Shown piece after piece: positions 1 to 4,662 of a stretch of 6,154 nucleotides of DNA. Origin of the DNA: Nitrososphaerales archaeon TH1177 (GTDB lineage Archaea; Thermoproteota; Nitrososphaeria; Nitrososphaerales; Nitrososphaeraceae). Under the pieces are notes generated by a model. The model had not been told where the DNA came from. It saw only the letters and a program-made list of their open reading frames with translations, and did no database searches. The translations under genes were made by a program, and so were the position numbers. Positions within the stretch are counted from its first letter, which is position 1. Each line of letters begins with the position of its first letter. Location: positions 1 through 6,154 of the forward strand of contig JAATVJ010000319.1 in the NCBI GenBank assembly GCA_014523515.1, read 5' to 3'.

Positions 1-1
1 A

Positions 2-124
2 GTCATAATTGTTTCTTTAATTCCATTTATTGTAATCTATATTGATAAATACATAGTATTATTTTATATTAAATCTATAAAATATAGTCATAGAAATAAG
101 TTAAGAAAGTTAAGTTTGTATTAG
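2..124 (+). CDS. C-terminal fragment of a probable membrane protein (cut by window start)
   Basis: The second forward frame is open from the window edge for 40 codons to a TAG at 122-124. That is longer than expected by chance in DNA this rich in A+T. The residues begin with a hydrophobic run (VIIVSLIPFIVIYI) typical of a last membrane helix, then a short, strongly basic tail (KSIKYSHRNKLRKLSLY), as expected for a cytoplasmic end. It converges on the next gene, and the two stop codons overlap (122-124 on +, 121-123 on -). No family can be named from so little sequence. It could also be a chance open frame; sequence to the left would decide. Confidence 0.4.
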   Translation, partial: VIIVSLIPFIVIYIDKYIVLFYIKSIKYSHRNKLRKLSLY

Positions 125-648
125 ATTTTGCTATCTCTATGGTCATATCTATTGTTGAATAGTTTTGTTGCTTTGACACCTAGATTTACTATAATAGCAA
201 ACACTATGGCTGAAGAAACATGAGCTATAATAGAGGTTAGATGAGGTTCATATCCTATTGTTAACAGATAATAATGTATTGACCATCTTGTTATTACATA
301 AACAACTTCGGCAATACTAACAGAAAAGATTATTTTTAAGATATTTCTTATAAACTTTTTAGTATCAAGTTTTCTATTCTCTAAAAGATATTCCTCTTTG
401 TTATCATGATAATATAATAGTCCAAAAACTGAATAATATGTAATATAGCTTATTGCTATCGTGAAACTAGTGTTTAAATGATATTCTAGATCTCTCATTA
501 GATGAGAAGCTAAAGAAGAGATTAAAACAGCAGCTATTATTCCTGTAAATATGCTTCTATTCAAAAGTATGTATTGCTTATTTTTCCAAAAATATTTTTT
601 AACATTGACATATTCTTTTTTTAAATTTTGATTTATTGTATTATACAT
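121..648 (-). CDS. Hypothetical four-helix membrane protein, 175 aa
   Basis: I do not recognise a named family. The protein has a polar, lysine-rich N-terminus (1-30), then four hydrophobic segments at about 33-50, 61-80, 102-120 and 138-158, with a charged loop (82-100, HDNKEEYLLENRKLDTKK) between helices 2 and 3 and a basic, polar tail. This is a compact four-helix inner-membrane protein with both ends probably in the cytoplasm. The third segment carries ITRWSIHYYLL and the fourth ends NLGVKATKLF. No catalytic motif is evident. The ATG at 648 is the first in frame. It is transcribed away from the Lrp-GAF regulator across a 156-bp shared control region, so that regulator may control it. No close gene follows it; its stop overlaps that of the converging fragment on the left. 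The coding call is secure; the function is unknown. Confidence 0.8.
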   Translation of the reverse strand: MYNTINQNLKKEYVNVKKYFWKNKQYILLNRSIFTGIIAAVLISSLASHLMRDLEYHLNTSFTIAISYITYYSVFGLLYYHDNKEEYLLENRKLDTKKFIRNILKIIFSVSIAEVVYVITRWSIHYYLLTIGYEPHLTSIIAHVSSAIVFAIIVNLGVKATKLFNNRYDHRDSKI

Positions 649-672
649 ACTATAAGTATAGCTTATTCATTG

Positions 673-680
673 TTTTATTT
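673..680 (-). promoter_or_regulatory. Possible TATA box for the 121-648 membrane-protein gene
   Basis: On the minus strand this reads AAATAAAA, centred about 28 bp upstream of the ATG at 648. That suits a leaderless archaeal transcript. The match to an archaeal TATA box is only moderate. It overlaps a degenerate third copy (676-690) of the TTTCCA-N3-TGGAAA palindrome, so a bound regulator would be expected to affect it. Confidence 0.35.
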
Positions 681-706
681 AGGATGGAAATAATAATTTT
701 ATAATA

Positions 707-721
707 TTTCCATTCTGGAAA
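707..721. promoter_or_regulatory. Palindromic operator 1, TTTCCA-TTC-TGGAAA
   Basis: This is a perfect 6+6 inverted repeat with a 3-bp spacer, extended by one more pair (A706/T722). Site 2 at 758-772 has the same arms. The size, symmetry and A+T-rich core fit Lrp/AsnC-family sites, and the gene for such a regulator starts 84 bp downstream. The centre-to-centre distance to site 2 is 51 bp, close to five helical turns, so both lie on the same face of the DNA. Confidence 0.65.
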
Positions 722-757
722 TTATTTTATGGTTAATCAACTTAACATATCTTAATT

Positions 758-772
758 TTTCCAAATTGGAAA
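758..772. promoter_or_regulatory. Palindromic operator 2, TTTCCAAATTGGAAA
   Basis: This is a perfect 7+7 inverted repeat around one central base, with the same outer arms as site 1. It ends 3 bp before the likely TATA box of the Lrp-GAF gene, overlapping where the TFB-recognition element (BRE) should lie. A protein bound here could block TFB or, as known for archaeal Lrp-type activators, recruit the basal factors. Autoregulation of the 805-1806 gene is the inferred role. Confidence 0.65.
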
Positions 773-774
773 TT

Positions 775-782
775 AATATATT
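775..782 (+). promoter_or_regulatory. Probable TATA box of the Lrp-GAF regulator gene
   Basis: AATATATT is centred 26-27 bp before the GTG start at 805, the spacing expected when transcription begins at the start codon (leaderless mRNA). The surrounding DNA is all A+T, so the exact boundaries are uncertain. Confidence 0.5.
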
Positions 783-804
783 TATTAATATTATTTAGAG
801 TGAT

Positions 805-1806
805 GTGTTAGATGAAATTGATAAAGTAATTCTTTCTTATCTTGTAAAAAATTCTAGAATATCTTCTCTTGAGATCAGAAAAGAAATTAATAATTTAGGT
901 TTTACTATAACTGATAGAGCTGTCAGGCATAGAATAGTAGGTCTTGTAAAGAAAAAGGTTGTCTTAGGTTATTCAGCCATATTAAATCCTGAACTGACAA
1001 CAAATAACAAAGTAAATCGTACAATTCTTTTAAAATTTAAATATTCAAAAAATTCTGAAAATCTTATCAAACTTTTGAAGGAATATGTACAAGAATCATC
1101 ATTTTATATATATGCAAGTAAATTAAATGGTGACTTTAATTGGATATATCATTTTGTATTCGATTCTATTGAGCAATATGAAATTGAATCAATAAATTTT
1201 CTAAATCGATTTGGTGAACTAATTAGTGATTTTAGAACATATGAATCAATAAATTTAAAATTGTCACCTTATTCAGTTTATGATAATGATCTTGAAGGTA
1301 TAGAAAGAAAGACAAAAGTATTTCAAATTCTAAATTCATTAAAGAGATACGATAATCTTAATGATCGTCTTCAAAGAACTGTAGAGTATGTAGTAAAATA
1401 TTTCAATGCCTATTTTGCAAGAATTAGGTTTGTTGATAAGAATAAAACAAATCTAATCCTGAGGTTCAGTGCTGGAAAGTATACAAGAATAGATGGTGAG
1501 TTTTCTAAAGTTTCTCTTCATGATTCTTTACAACTAGGACCTGCAATCAGAAAGAAAAAGCCATTTGTTACTAATGATTTACCTCATGATCCTTTAACAA
1601 GACATCCAGATTGGGTAAAAAAAGAAAAACTATTGTCATTTGCAGCATATCCTCTTTTATATAAGCAGGAAGCAGTTGCAGTCTTGGCTATATTCAGTCG
1701 AAAGAAATTTTCAACAATTGATTTTGAAATGTTAGGAATATTTTGCGATCAACTTTCCAAAGATTTAACAGGATTTTTCGATGCTAAAGAATTTTTGTGC
1801 AATTGA
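805..1806 (+). CDS. Lrp/AsnC-type transcriptional regulator with C-terminal GAF domain, 333 aa
   Basis: Residues 1-60 form an AsnC-type helix-turn-helix: it opens with LDEIDKVILSYLVKNSRIS, and the recognition-helix region is TDRAVRHRIVGLVKKKVV, ending in the family's GYSAILNPE-like link. Residues about 70-155 occupy the place of the Lrp ligand-binding (RAM-like) domain but match it weakly. Residues about 180-325 form a GAF domain (LGPAIRKKKPFVTND, then FAAYPLLYKQEAVAVLAIFS), a fold that binds small ligands or senses redox state. Ordinary Lrp proteins have about 150-160 residues, so this one is roughly doubled by the sensor. The GTG at 805 is the only usable start: an in-frame stop lies at 796-798. 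Two palindromes of Lrp size lie just upstream, suggesting autoregulation and control of the divergent membrane protein. The ligand cannot be told from the sequence. The DNA-binding and GAF assignments are firm; the middle domain is inferred. Confidence 0.85.
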   Translation: MLDEIDKVILSYLVKNSRISSLEIRKEINNLGFTITDRAVRHRIVGLVKKKVVLGYSAILNPELTTNNKVNRTILLKFKYSKNSENLIKLLKEYVQESSFYIYASKLNGDFNWIYHFVFDSIEQYEIESINFLNRFGELISDFRTYESINLKLSPYSVYDNDLEGIERKTKVFQILNSLKRYDNLNDRLQRTVEYVVKYFNAYFARIRFVDKNKTNLILRFSAGKYTRIDGEFSKVSLHDSLQLGPAIRKKKPFVTNDLPHDPLTRHPDWVKKEKLLSFAAYPLLYKQEAVAVLAIFSRKKFSTIDFEMLGIFCDQLSKDLTGFFDAKEFLCN

Positions 1807-1915
1807 TTAGTTATCTCATTACTCTTAATTCAATTTTGTTATTTAGATGTAATAAATAAGCGTTTTTAGAATATGGCATTTATTTTTAAATCTCATTTTA
1901 ATATATTATGCATTA

Positions 1916-1923
1916 CTTTTTTA
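1916..1923. repeat. Target-site duplication, left copy (CTTTTTTA)
   Basis: These eight bases are repeated exactly at 2636-2643, immediately outside the other end of the insertion sequence. Eight bp is the duplication length known for the IS6 family. The target is an oligo-T run between two convergent genes, possibly a transcription terminator. Confidence 0.85.
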
Positions 1924-1940
1924 GGTCCTGTTAATTTAAC
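1924..1940. repeat. Left terminal inverted repeat of the insertion sequence
   Basis: GGTCCTGTTAATTTAAC pairs with the complement of 2619-2635; the inner 12 bases are identical. The transposase reading frame ends inside this repeat, with its TAA at 1931-1933, as is common in compact elements. Confidence 0.85.
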
Positions 1941-2583
1941 ATTAATATACCTCCATTGAGGAATGGAACTATATTTTTTATTTTGGTATTGTATGCATAG
2001 GTAAACAGTTTAACCCAATTGTTTACATGTGACAGATCACAATTTATTTTTTAGTGCAAGGATAATAATCATCAAAACATTCTGTTCTATCCTTGAAATA
2101 CTACATCATCCTTTCAATTAGACTTTTTTCTAATGGTGAATGTAGTCTATGTTTTAGATGCATAAAGTTGCATGCCTGTGTATACCCTGTACCACCATCT
2201 GTGTAAACTGTATGTTTAACATATTTGGAGACAAGCGATCTAATGAAATTTTCTGCTACAAACATGTTTCTTTCTTCAGAAATATGGATACCAAGTACAG
2301 ATTTGTGAACTGGTTCAATTGCAATCCATATCCAAACATGTTTGCAACCTGTCTGAACCATAGTCTCATCTATAATAAAGGCAGAAATTCTTTTCCTTCT
2401 GTAAAATTGGCAAGAATCAAATCTTTGAATCCAATTCCATACATATACTTAGCTTCTTTTCTCATCTCTAAAAATTGTTAGTGCTTTAGATGTATTACGT
2501 AGACTGAGACCAAGAAAATACAAATACAGAGAGTACATAACTATAATTGTGGATGTTCTGTTTCTAACAAATCGTAACAACAT
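1931..2583 (-). pseudogene. Broken IS6-like DDE transposase
   Basis: Read from the ATG at 2583, the first part gives MLLRFVRNRTST and SLRNTSKALTIFRDEKRS, then an in-frame TAA at 2449-2451. The same frame resumes with VYVWNWIQRF and ISAFIIDET (first catalytic Asp, codon 2368-2370), then VYTDGGT (second Asp) and KSLIER (catalytic Glu), then an in-frame TAG at 2101-2103. It continues YFKDRTECFDDYYPC to a TAA at 2044-2046, and homology-like sequence resumes in another frame (NCDLSHVNNWVKLF) to the stop at 1931-1933. A frameshift therefore lies at or next to the A6 run at 2047-2052. The TAG replaces what is most easily read as CAG (Gln), and the TAA a Tyr codon. All three catalytic residues survive. 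About 217 residues when repaired, a normal length for short archaeal members of this family. A further stop at 2587-2589 may mean that the true start was upstream. Confidence 0.85.
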
Positions 2584-2618
2584 ATGCTAAATAGAACATT
2601 CACAGCTAATACTGTTTC

Positions 2619-2635
2619 GTTAAATTAACACAGCC
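2619..2635. repeat. Right terminal inverted repeat of the insertion sequence
   Basis: Read from the minus strand this is GGCTGTGTTAATTTAAC, matching the left end at 14 of 17 positions. Confidence 0.85.
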
Positions 2636-2643
2636 CTTTTTTA
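2636..2643. repeat. Target-site duplication, right copy (CTTTTTTA)
   Basis: Exact copy of 1916-1923, directly abutting the right inverted repeat. Its preservation suggests that the insertion is not very old, although the transposase has already decayed. Confidence 0.85.
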
Positions 2644-2725
2644 TTCATTTTAAATTCCATTAATAAAATCTAACTACTATCAATATTCATCAAAAGAATA
2701 ACATTTTATGGAATGTATATTGATT

Positions 2726-2770
2726 AAAAAATGTATTATTGGATATAATCAAAAATTTTTAGAATCCAAT
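2726..2770 (-). terminator. Possible terminator of the OsmC gene
   Basis: On the minus strand, 16 bases after the OsmC stop, a 7-bp inverted repeat (ATTGGAT at 2764-2770, ATCCAAT at 2738-2744) encloses a second palindrome, AAAAATTTTT (2751-2760). It is followed by a run of six T (2726-2731). Archaeal termination relies mainly on oligo-T tracts, and two are present. The stem is weak and the DNA very A+T-rich, so chance is possible. Confidence 0.35.
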
Positions 2771-2785
2771 ACTTTAAGAAATTCT

Positions 2786-3364
2786 CTATTCTTTCAAACT
2801 AACTTCTACTGGAGTTGAATGTGAAACAATATCAAATACAGGTGATCTCTTTTGTGCAAGTTGTACCAGCTCTTGTAGTTTTTCTTTTGGTGCATCTGCT
2901 TTTATCTTAAATTCCACTTTTATCTTATCATAACCATTTCTTGTATTTTCATCTAAGCCAAGAAATCCATGTAGATTCAGATCTCCTGAGAAGGATGTTT
3001 CTACTTCGTCTATTTTTATTCCCTTTGCTGCAGCATGATATATCAGTGATGTAATCAAGCAACCATCTAATGCTGCCAATACATATTCAACTGGGTTTGC
3101 TCCATGGTCTTCCCCTAACAATACTGGTGGTTCATCTTTTTCAAAGACAAATGATTGACTCCTTTGGAAATTCTGGCATGCTCCATAAAATTCATTTATA
3201 GTTGTTCTATTATATCCACCGTTTATCCATTTGCCCTTTGCTTTGAAATTGAATTTGGCAATTTCAGGATTTCCCTTTATTGCTTCAACAGTTCCAAATA
3301 GTTTGGATACATTGACTCCATTTACAATTTGTTCTTTTTTTATTTGTTGATTTATTTGATTCAT
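2786..3364 (-). CDS. OsmC/Ohr-family thiol protein, 192 aa
   Basis: OsmC-like proteins reduce organic hydroperoxides with a reactive cysteine in the cytoplasm. Seen here: the family core GANPVEYVLAALDGCLITSL (about 88-107) with the first conserved Cys at residue 102, Glu85 in LLGEDHG, and the C-terminal RSPVFDIVSHSTPVEVSL. At the place of the usual second Cys there is Ser (residue 174, RSPVF), as in a known one-Cys branch, so the classic two-Cys peroxidase cycle is unlikely. Cys63 (YGACQ) is the only other Cys. I place the start at 3364, not at the ATG at 3379: a TATA box lies about 27 bp before 3364 but only 12 bp before 3379, and the extra codons fall inside a palindromic operator. It is divergent from the RHH-MEDS regulator, which probably controls it. 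Family certain; substrate unknown. Confidence 0.88.
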   Translation of the reverse strand: MNQINQQIKKEQIVNGVNVSKLFGTVEAIKGNPEIAKFNFKAKGKWINGGYNRTTINEFYGACQNFQRSQSFVFEKDEPPVLLGEDHGANPVEYVLAALDGCLITSLIYHAAAKGIKIDEVETSFSGDLNLHGFLGLDENTRNGYDKIKVEFKIKADAPKEKLQELVQLAQKRSPVFDIVSHSTPVEVSLKE

Positions 3365-3370
3365 AGCACA

Positions 3371-3386
3371 TGATATCATGATATCG
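3371..3386. promoter_or_regulatory. Operator pair A: tandem 8-bp boxes TGATATCA and TGATATCG
   Basis: Two 8-bp boxes with the palindromic core GATATC sit head to tail with no gap; 3372-3385 is also a perfect 14-bp palindrome. They lie between the TATA box and the start point of the OsmC gene, a classical repressor position in archaea. The arrangement resembles the tandem 8-bp met boxes bound by MetJ, another ribbon-helix-helix protein, and the neighbouring gene encodes an RHH protein. Confidence 0.7.
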
Positions 3387-3387
3387 T

Positions 3388-3395
3388 TATATAAA
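3388..3395 (-). promoter_or_regulatory. TATA box of the OsmC gene
   Basis: The minus strand reads TTTATATA, a near-ideal archaeal TATA box, centred about 27 bp before the ATG at 3364. This supports a leaderless transcript and fixes the start codon. Operator pairs A and B flank it on both sides. Confidence 0.65.
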
Positions 3396-3406
3396 TGTTA
3401 TGAAAA

Positions 3407-3422
3407 GGATATCACGATATCA
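3407..3422. promoter_or_regulatory. Operator pair B: tandem 8-bp boxes GGATATCA and CGATATCA
   Basis: A second head-to-tail pair of GATATC-centred 8-bp boxes, starting 36 bp from pair A. It lies upstream of the OsmC TATA box and about 12 bp upstream of the likely TATA region of the RHH gene, so a protein bound here could act on both promoters. The four boxes share GATATC completely and differ only in their outer bases. Confidence 0.68.
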
Positions 3423-3434
3423 AAATTGCTAAAC

Positions 3435-3457
3435 ATATATATCATTGAAGATATATT
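3435..3457 (+). promoter_or_regulatory. Promoter region of the RHH-MEDS gene, with an inverted repeat
   Basis: Two TATA-like stretches lie here: ATATATAT at 3435-3442 (giving a leader of about 10 nt before the ATG at 3476) and GATATATT at 3450-3457 (rather too close to the ATG for a leaderless start). They also form an inverted repeat, ATATATC (3437-3443) and GATATAT (3450-3456), with a 6-bp spacer. This may be a weaker operator related to the GATATC boxes. The exact TATA box is undecided. Confidence 0.4.
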
Positions 3458-3475
3458 ACATTATTAAAATAGAAA

Positions 3476-4201
3476 ATGACACATGATTTACTAATAAGAG
3501 GATTTGATAATCAAATCCATTCACAATTAGGAGAATTAGCAAAAGAAAAAGGAGTATCGATAAATTCAATTGTAAAAGACGCGGTTGACAAATGGCTTAA
3601 GCAACAGCAATCAGATATTCCAAAAAAACACTATCTTTTAATTTATTCTGATGATGATTCCGTATTGGGGTTACTAAAGTCTATGGATAGGCTTGCAAAA
3701 GAGAGTGATTTATTTAAATGTTATTGTGGTCCTCCTTCTACTGCATCTACCAAACTATTATCTAAACTCAAATGGTATGATGGGACTATAATGCCCTATT
3801 ATTACGATACTAAAAATATTAAACAAAAACAAAATCAAAATCAACAGATTCAAATTCAAAATCAAAAAGGTATTATGAATTATTGCAGCAAAGTTATGGG
3901 AAATATAGTAGAAGCAGCAAACAATACCAATAATAAACAAGTTTGCTGTCTTGATTTTCTTATAAATGATATAGCAAAAGATTCATTACAACAAGCCTTA
4001 ACAATTGAAAAAGCTTATGATAATAGCAGAATTCCTGGCCTAATGTATTGTACATACAAGACCGAAACTTTACTACGTTTAGAGATAAAGGACCTTGTAG
4101 AATTGTTTGAAGGACATGATCAGGTATTTATATTAAAAGAAGAAGAAGTGTACAAACTTCATATTACAAAAGAAAATGTGCATAAACTTTTTTTAAATTA
4201 G
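3476..4201 (+). CDS. Ribbon-helix-helix regulator fused to a MEDS-like sensor domain, 241 aa
   Basis: Residues 4-42 form an RHH (CopG/Arc/MetJ-type) DNA-binding domain: strand DLLIRGF, helix QIHSQLGELAKEKG, turn VSIN, helix SIVKDAVDKWLKQ. Residues about 51-230 resemble the MEDS domain of DcmR-type regulators, a sensor fold related to KaiC/RecA but lacking the ATPase site: it opens HYLLIYSDDDSV, has an E-x-A helix (about 170-182) followed by GLMYCTY, and closes with LVELFEGHDQVFIL. The MEDS call is by pattern only. A glutamine/asparagine-rich insert (114-130) interrupts it. Six cysteines (82, 84, 137, 157, 158, 192) include CxC and CC, which could sense redox state or metal; this is inference. 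The start at 3476 leaves the normal three residues before the RHH strand. It is divergent from OsmC, with GATATC box pairs between them that it probably binds. Another stop-free gene follows only after 99 bp. Confidence 0.75.
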   Translation: MTHDLLIRGFDNQIHSQLGELAKEKGVSINSIVKDAVDKWLKQQQSDIPKKHYLLIYSDDDSVLGLLKSMDRLAKESDLFKCYCGPPSTASTKLLSKLKWYDGTIMPYYYDTKNIKQKQNQNQQIQIQNQKGIMNYCSKVMGNIVEAANNTNNKQVCCLDFLINDIAKDSLQQALTIEKAYDNSRIPGLMYCTYKTETLLRLEIKDLVELFEGHDQVFILKEEEVYKLHITKENVHKLFLN

Positions 4202-4300
4202 AGATACCAAGTTTAGATTTAATCAATATTCAAATAATATGAATCTTTAATTTTTTAATAAAACCATTTACTTATTACATTAACTTGGGTATATCTTTAC

Positions 4301-4480
4301 ATGGTATCGCTAATTGATATGACGTTAGGTATGATTTTAGGAATGGTCCTAAGTCCTATAATGATGGGATTTATTAAAAATTTTAGACAAAGAATGAAAG
4401 TTAATAAAATTTTAAAAGAATACGTAAAAAATAATAAAAGAAACTCTAACAATAACAATAACAATAATAATCAAATATAA
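4301..4480 (+). CDS. Small single-pass membrane protein, 59 aa
   Basis: ATG at 4301, TAA at 4478-4480. One hydrophobic helix at about residues 5-25 (DMTLGMILGMVLSPIMMGFI) is followed by a strongly basic stretch (KNFRQRMKVNKILKEYVKNNKR), which by the positive-inside rule places the tail in the cytoplasm. The protein ends in eight Asn encoded by mixed AAC/AAT codons. The regular helix-then-basic layout speaks for a real gene despite its size. A weak TATA-like stretch (TTTACTTATTA, 4267-4277) lies at the right distance for a leaderless transcript. It stands alone, 99 bp after the RHH-MEDS gene and 182 bp before the CARF gene, all on the same strand. I do not recognise a family. Later Met codons (7, 11) would shorten the helix and are less likely starts. 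Confidence 0.6.
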   Translation: MVSLIDMTLGMILGMVLSPIMMGFIKNFRQRMKVNKILKEYVKNNKRNSNNNNNNNNQI

Positions 4481-4662
4481 CAAGTATATAAAAACGGTTT
4501 TAAAATAATTTAATAATGTAGAATAACTAATACTAATATTAAAAGATAAAATATCCAATAGTAAAATGAATACTCTGCTATTATAAAATTGATTATTTAA
4601 TCAAAAATTGAATAGTTAAAGATATACTTTATAATTAAATCAAGAGAAATTAAAATAATTAA
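4481..4662. other. A+T-rich intergenic spacer with the CARF gene promoter
   Basis: No open frame, RNA gene or clear repeat is visible. TTTATAAT with trailing A+T (4628-4637) lies about 28-32 bp before the TTG start at 4663 and is the likely TATA box. I found no GATATC or TTTCCA-type palindrome here, so the two operator systems upstream do not obviously reach this gene. Confidence 0.4.

Larger units (their letters stand above)
1924..2635 (-). mobile_element. Complete but inactive IS6-like insertion sequence, 712 bp
   Basis: The ends are set by 17-bp terminal inverted repeats: GGTCCTGTTAATTTAAC at the left and GGCTGTGTTAATTTAAC read inward from the right. They agree at 14 of 17 positions, including a 12-base identical block. 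Both begin with GG, as is usual for IS6 relatives. A perfect 8-bp direct repeat (CTTTTTTA) flanks the element, proving the boundaries and showing that this copy arrived as a unit and has not been rearranged since. One transposase gene, on the minus strand, fills almost the whole element but carries two in-frame stops and a frameshift, so the copy cannot move by itself. It sits between the 3' ends of two convergent genes, where it harms neither. The family assignment rests on length, ends, duplication size and the DDE pattern, not on a database match. Confidence 0.9.

Noticed and set aside
650..661. Inverted repeat CTATA-AG-TATAG next to the membrane-protein start
   Set aside because: Only five A+T-rich pairs per arm; expected by chance in this DNA and unrelated to the two strong operators.
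1807..1915. Intergenic DNA after the Lrp-GAF gene
   Set aside because: Searched for small genes, palindromes and RNA structure; only A+T-rich sequence with short T runs was seen.
1951..1966. Small hairpin around CCTCCATTGAGG inside the insertion sequence
   Set aside because: It falls in the decayed transposase reading frame (PFLNGG) and is explained by coding sequence.
2158..2481. Forward open frame of 107 codons across the insertion sequence
   Set aside because: It is the antisense shadow of the transposase pseudogene; its product has no recognisable domain, and the minus strand carries clear DDE motifs.
3758..3940. Minus-strand frame of 60 codons rich in Ile, Leu and Phe
   Set aside because: It lies antisense to the Gln/Asn-rich part of the RHH-MEDS gene; the hydrophobic run is only the complement of CAA/AAT codons.
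4204..4292. Imperfect inverted repeat ATACCAAGTT and AACTTGGGTAT
   Set aside because: The arms are about 70 bp apart with an unpaired base, and nothing else supports a structure; probably chance.
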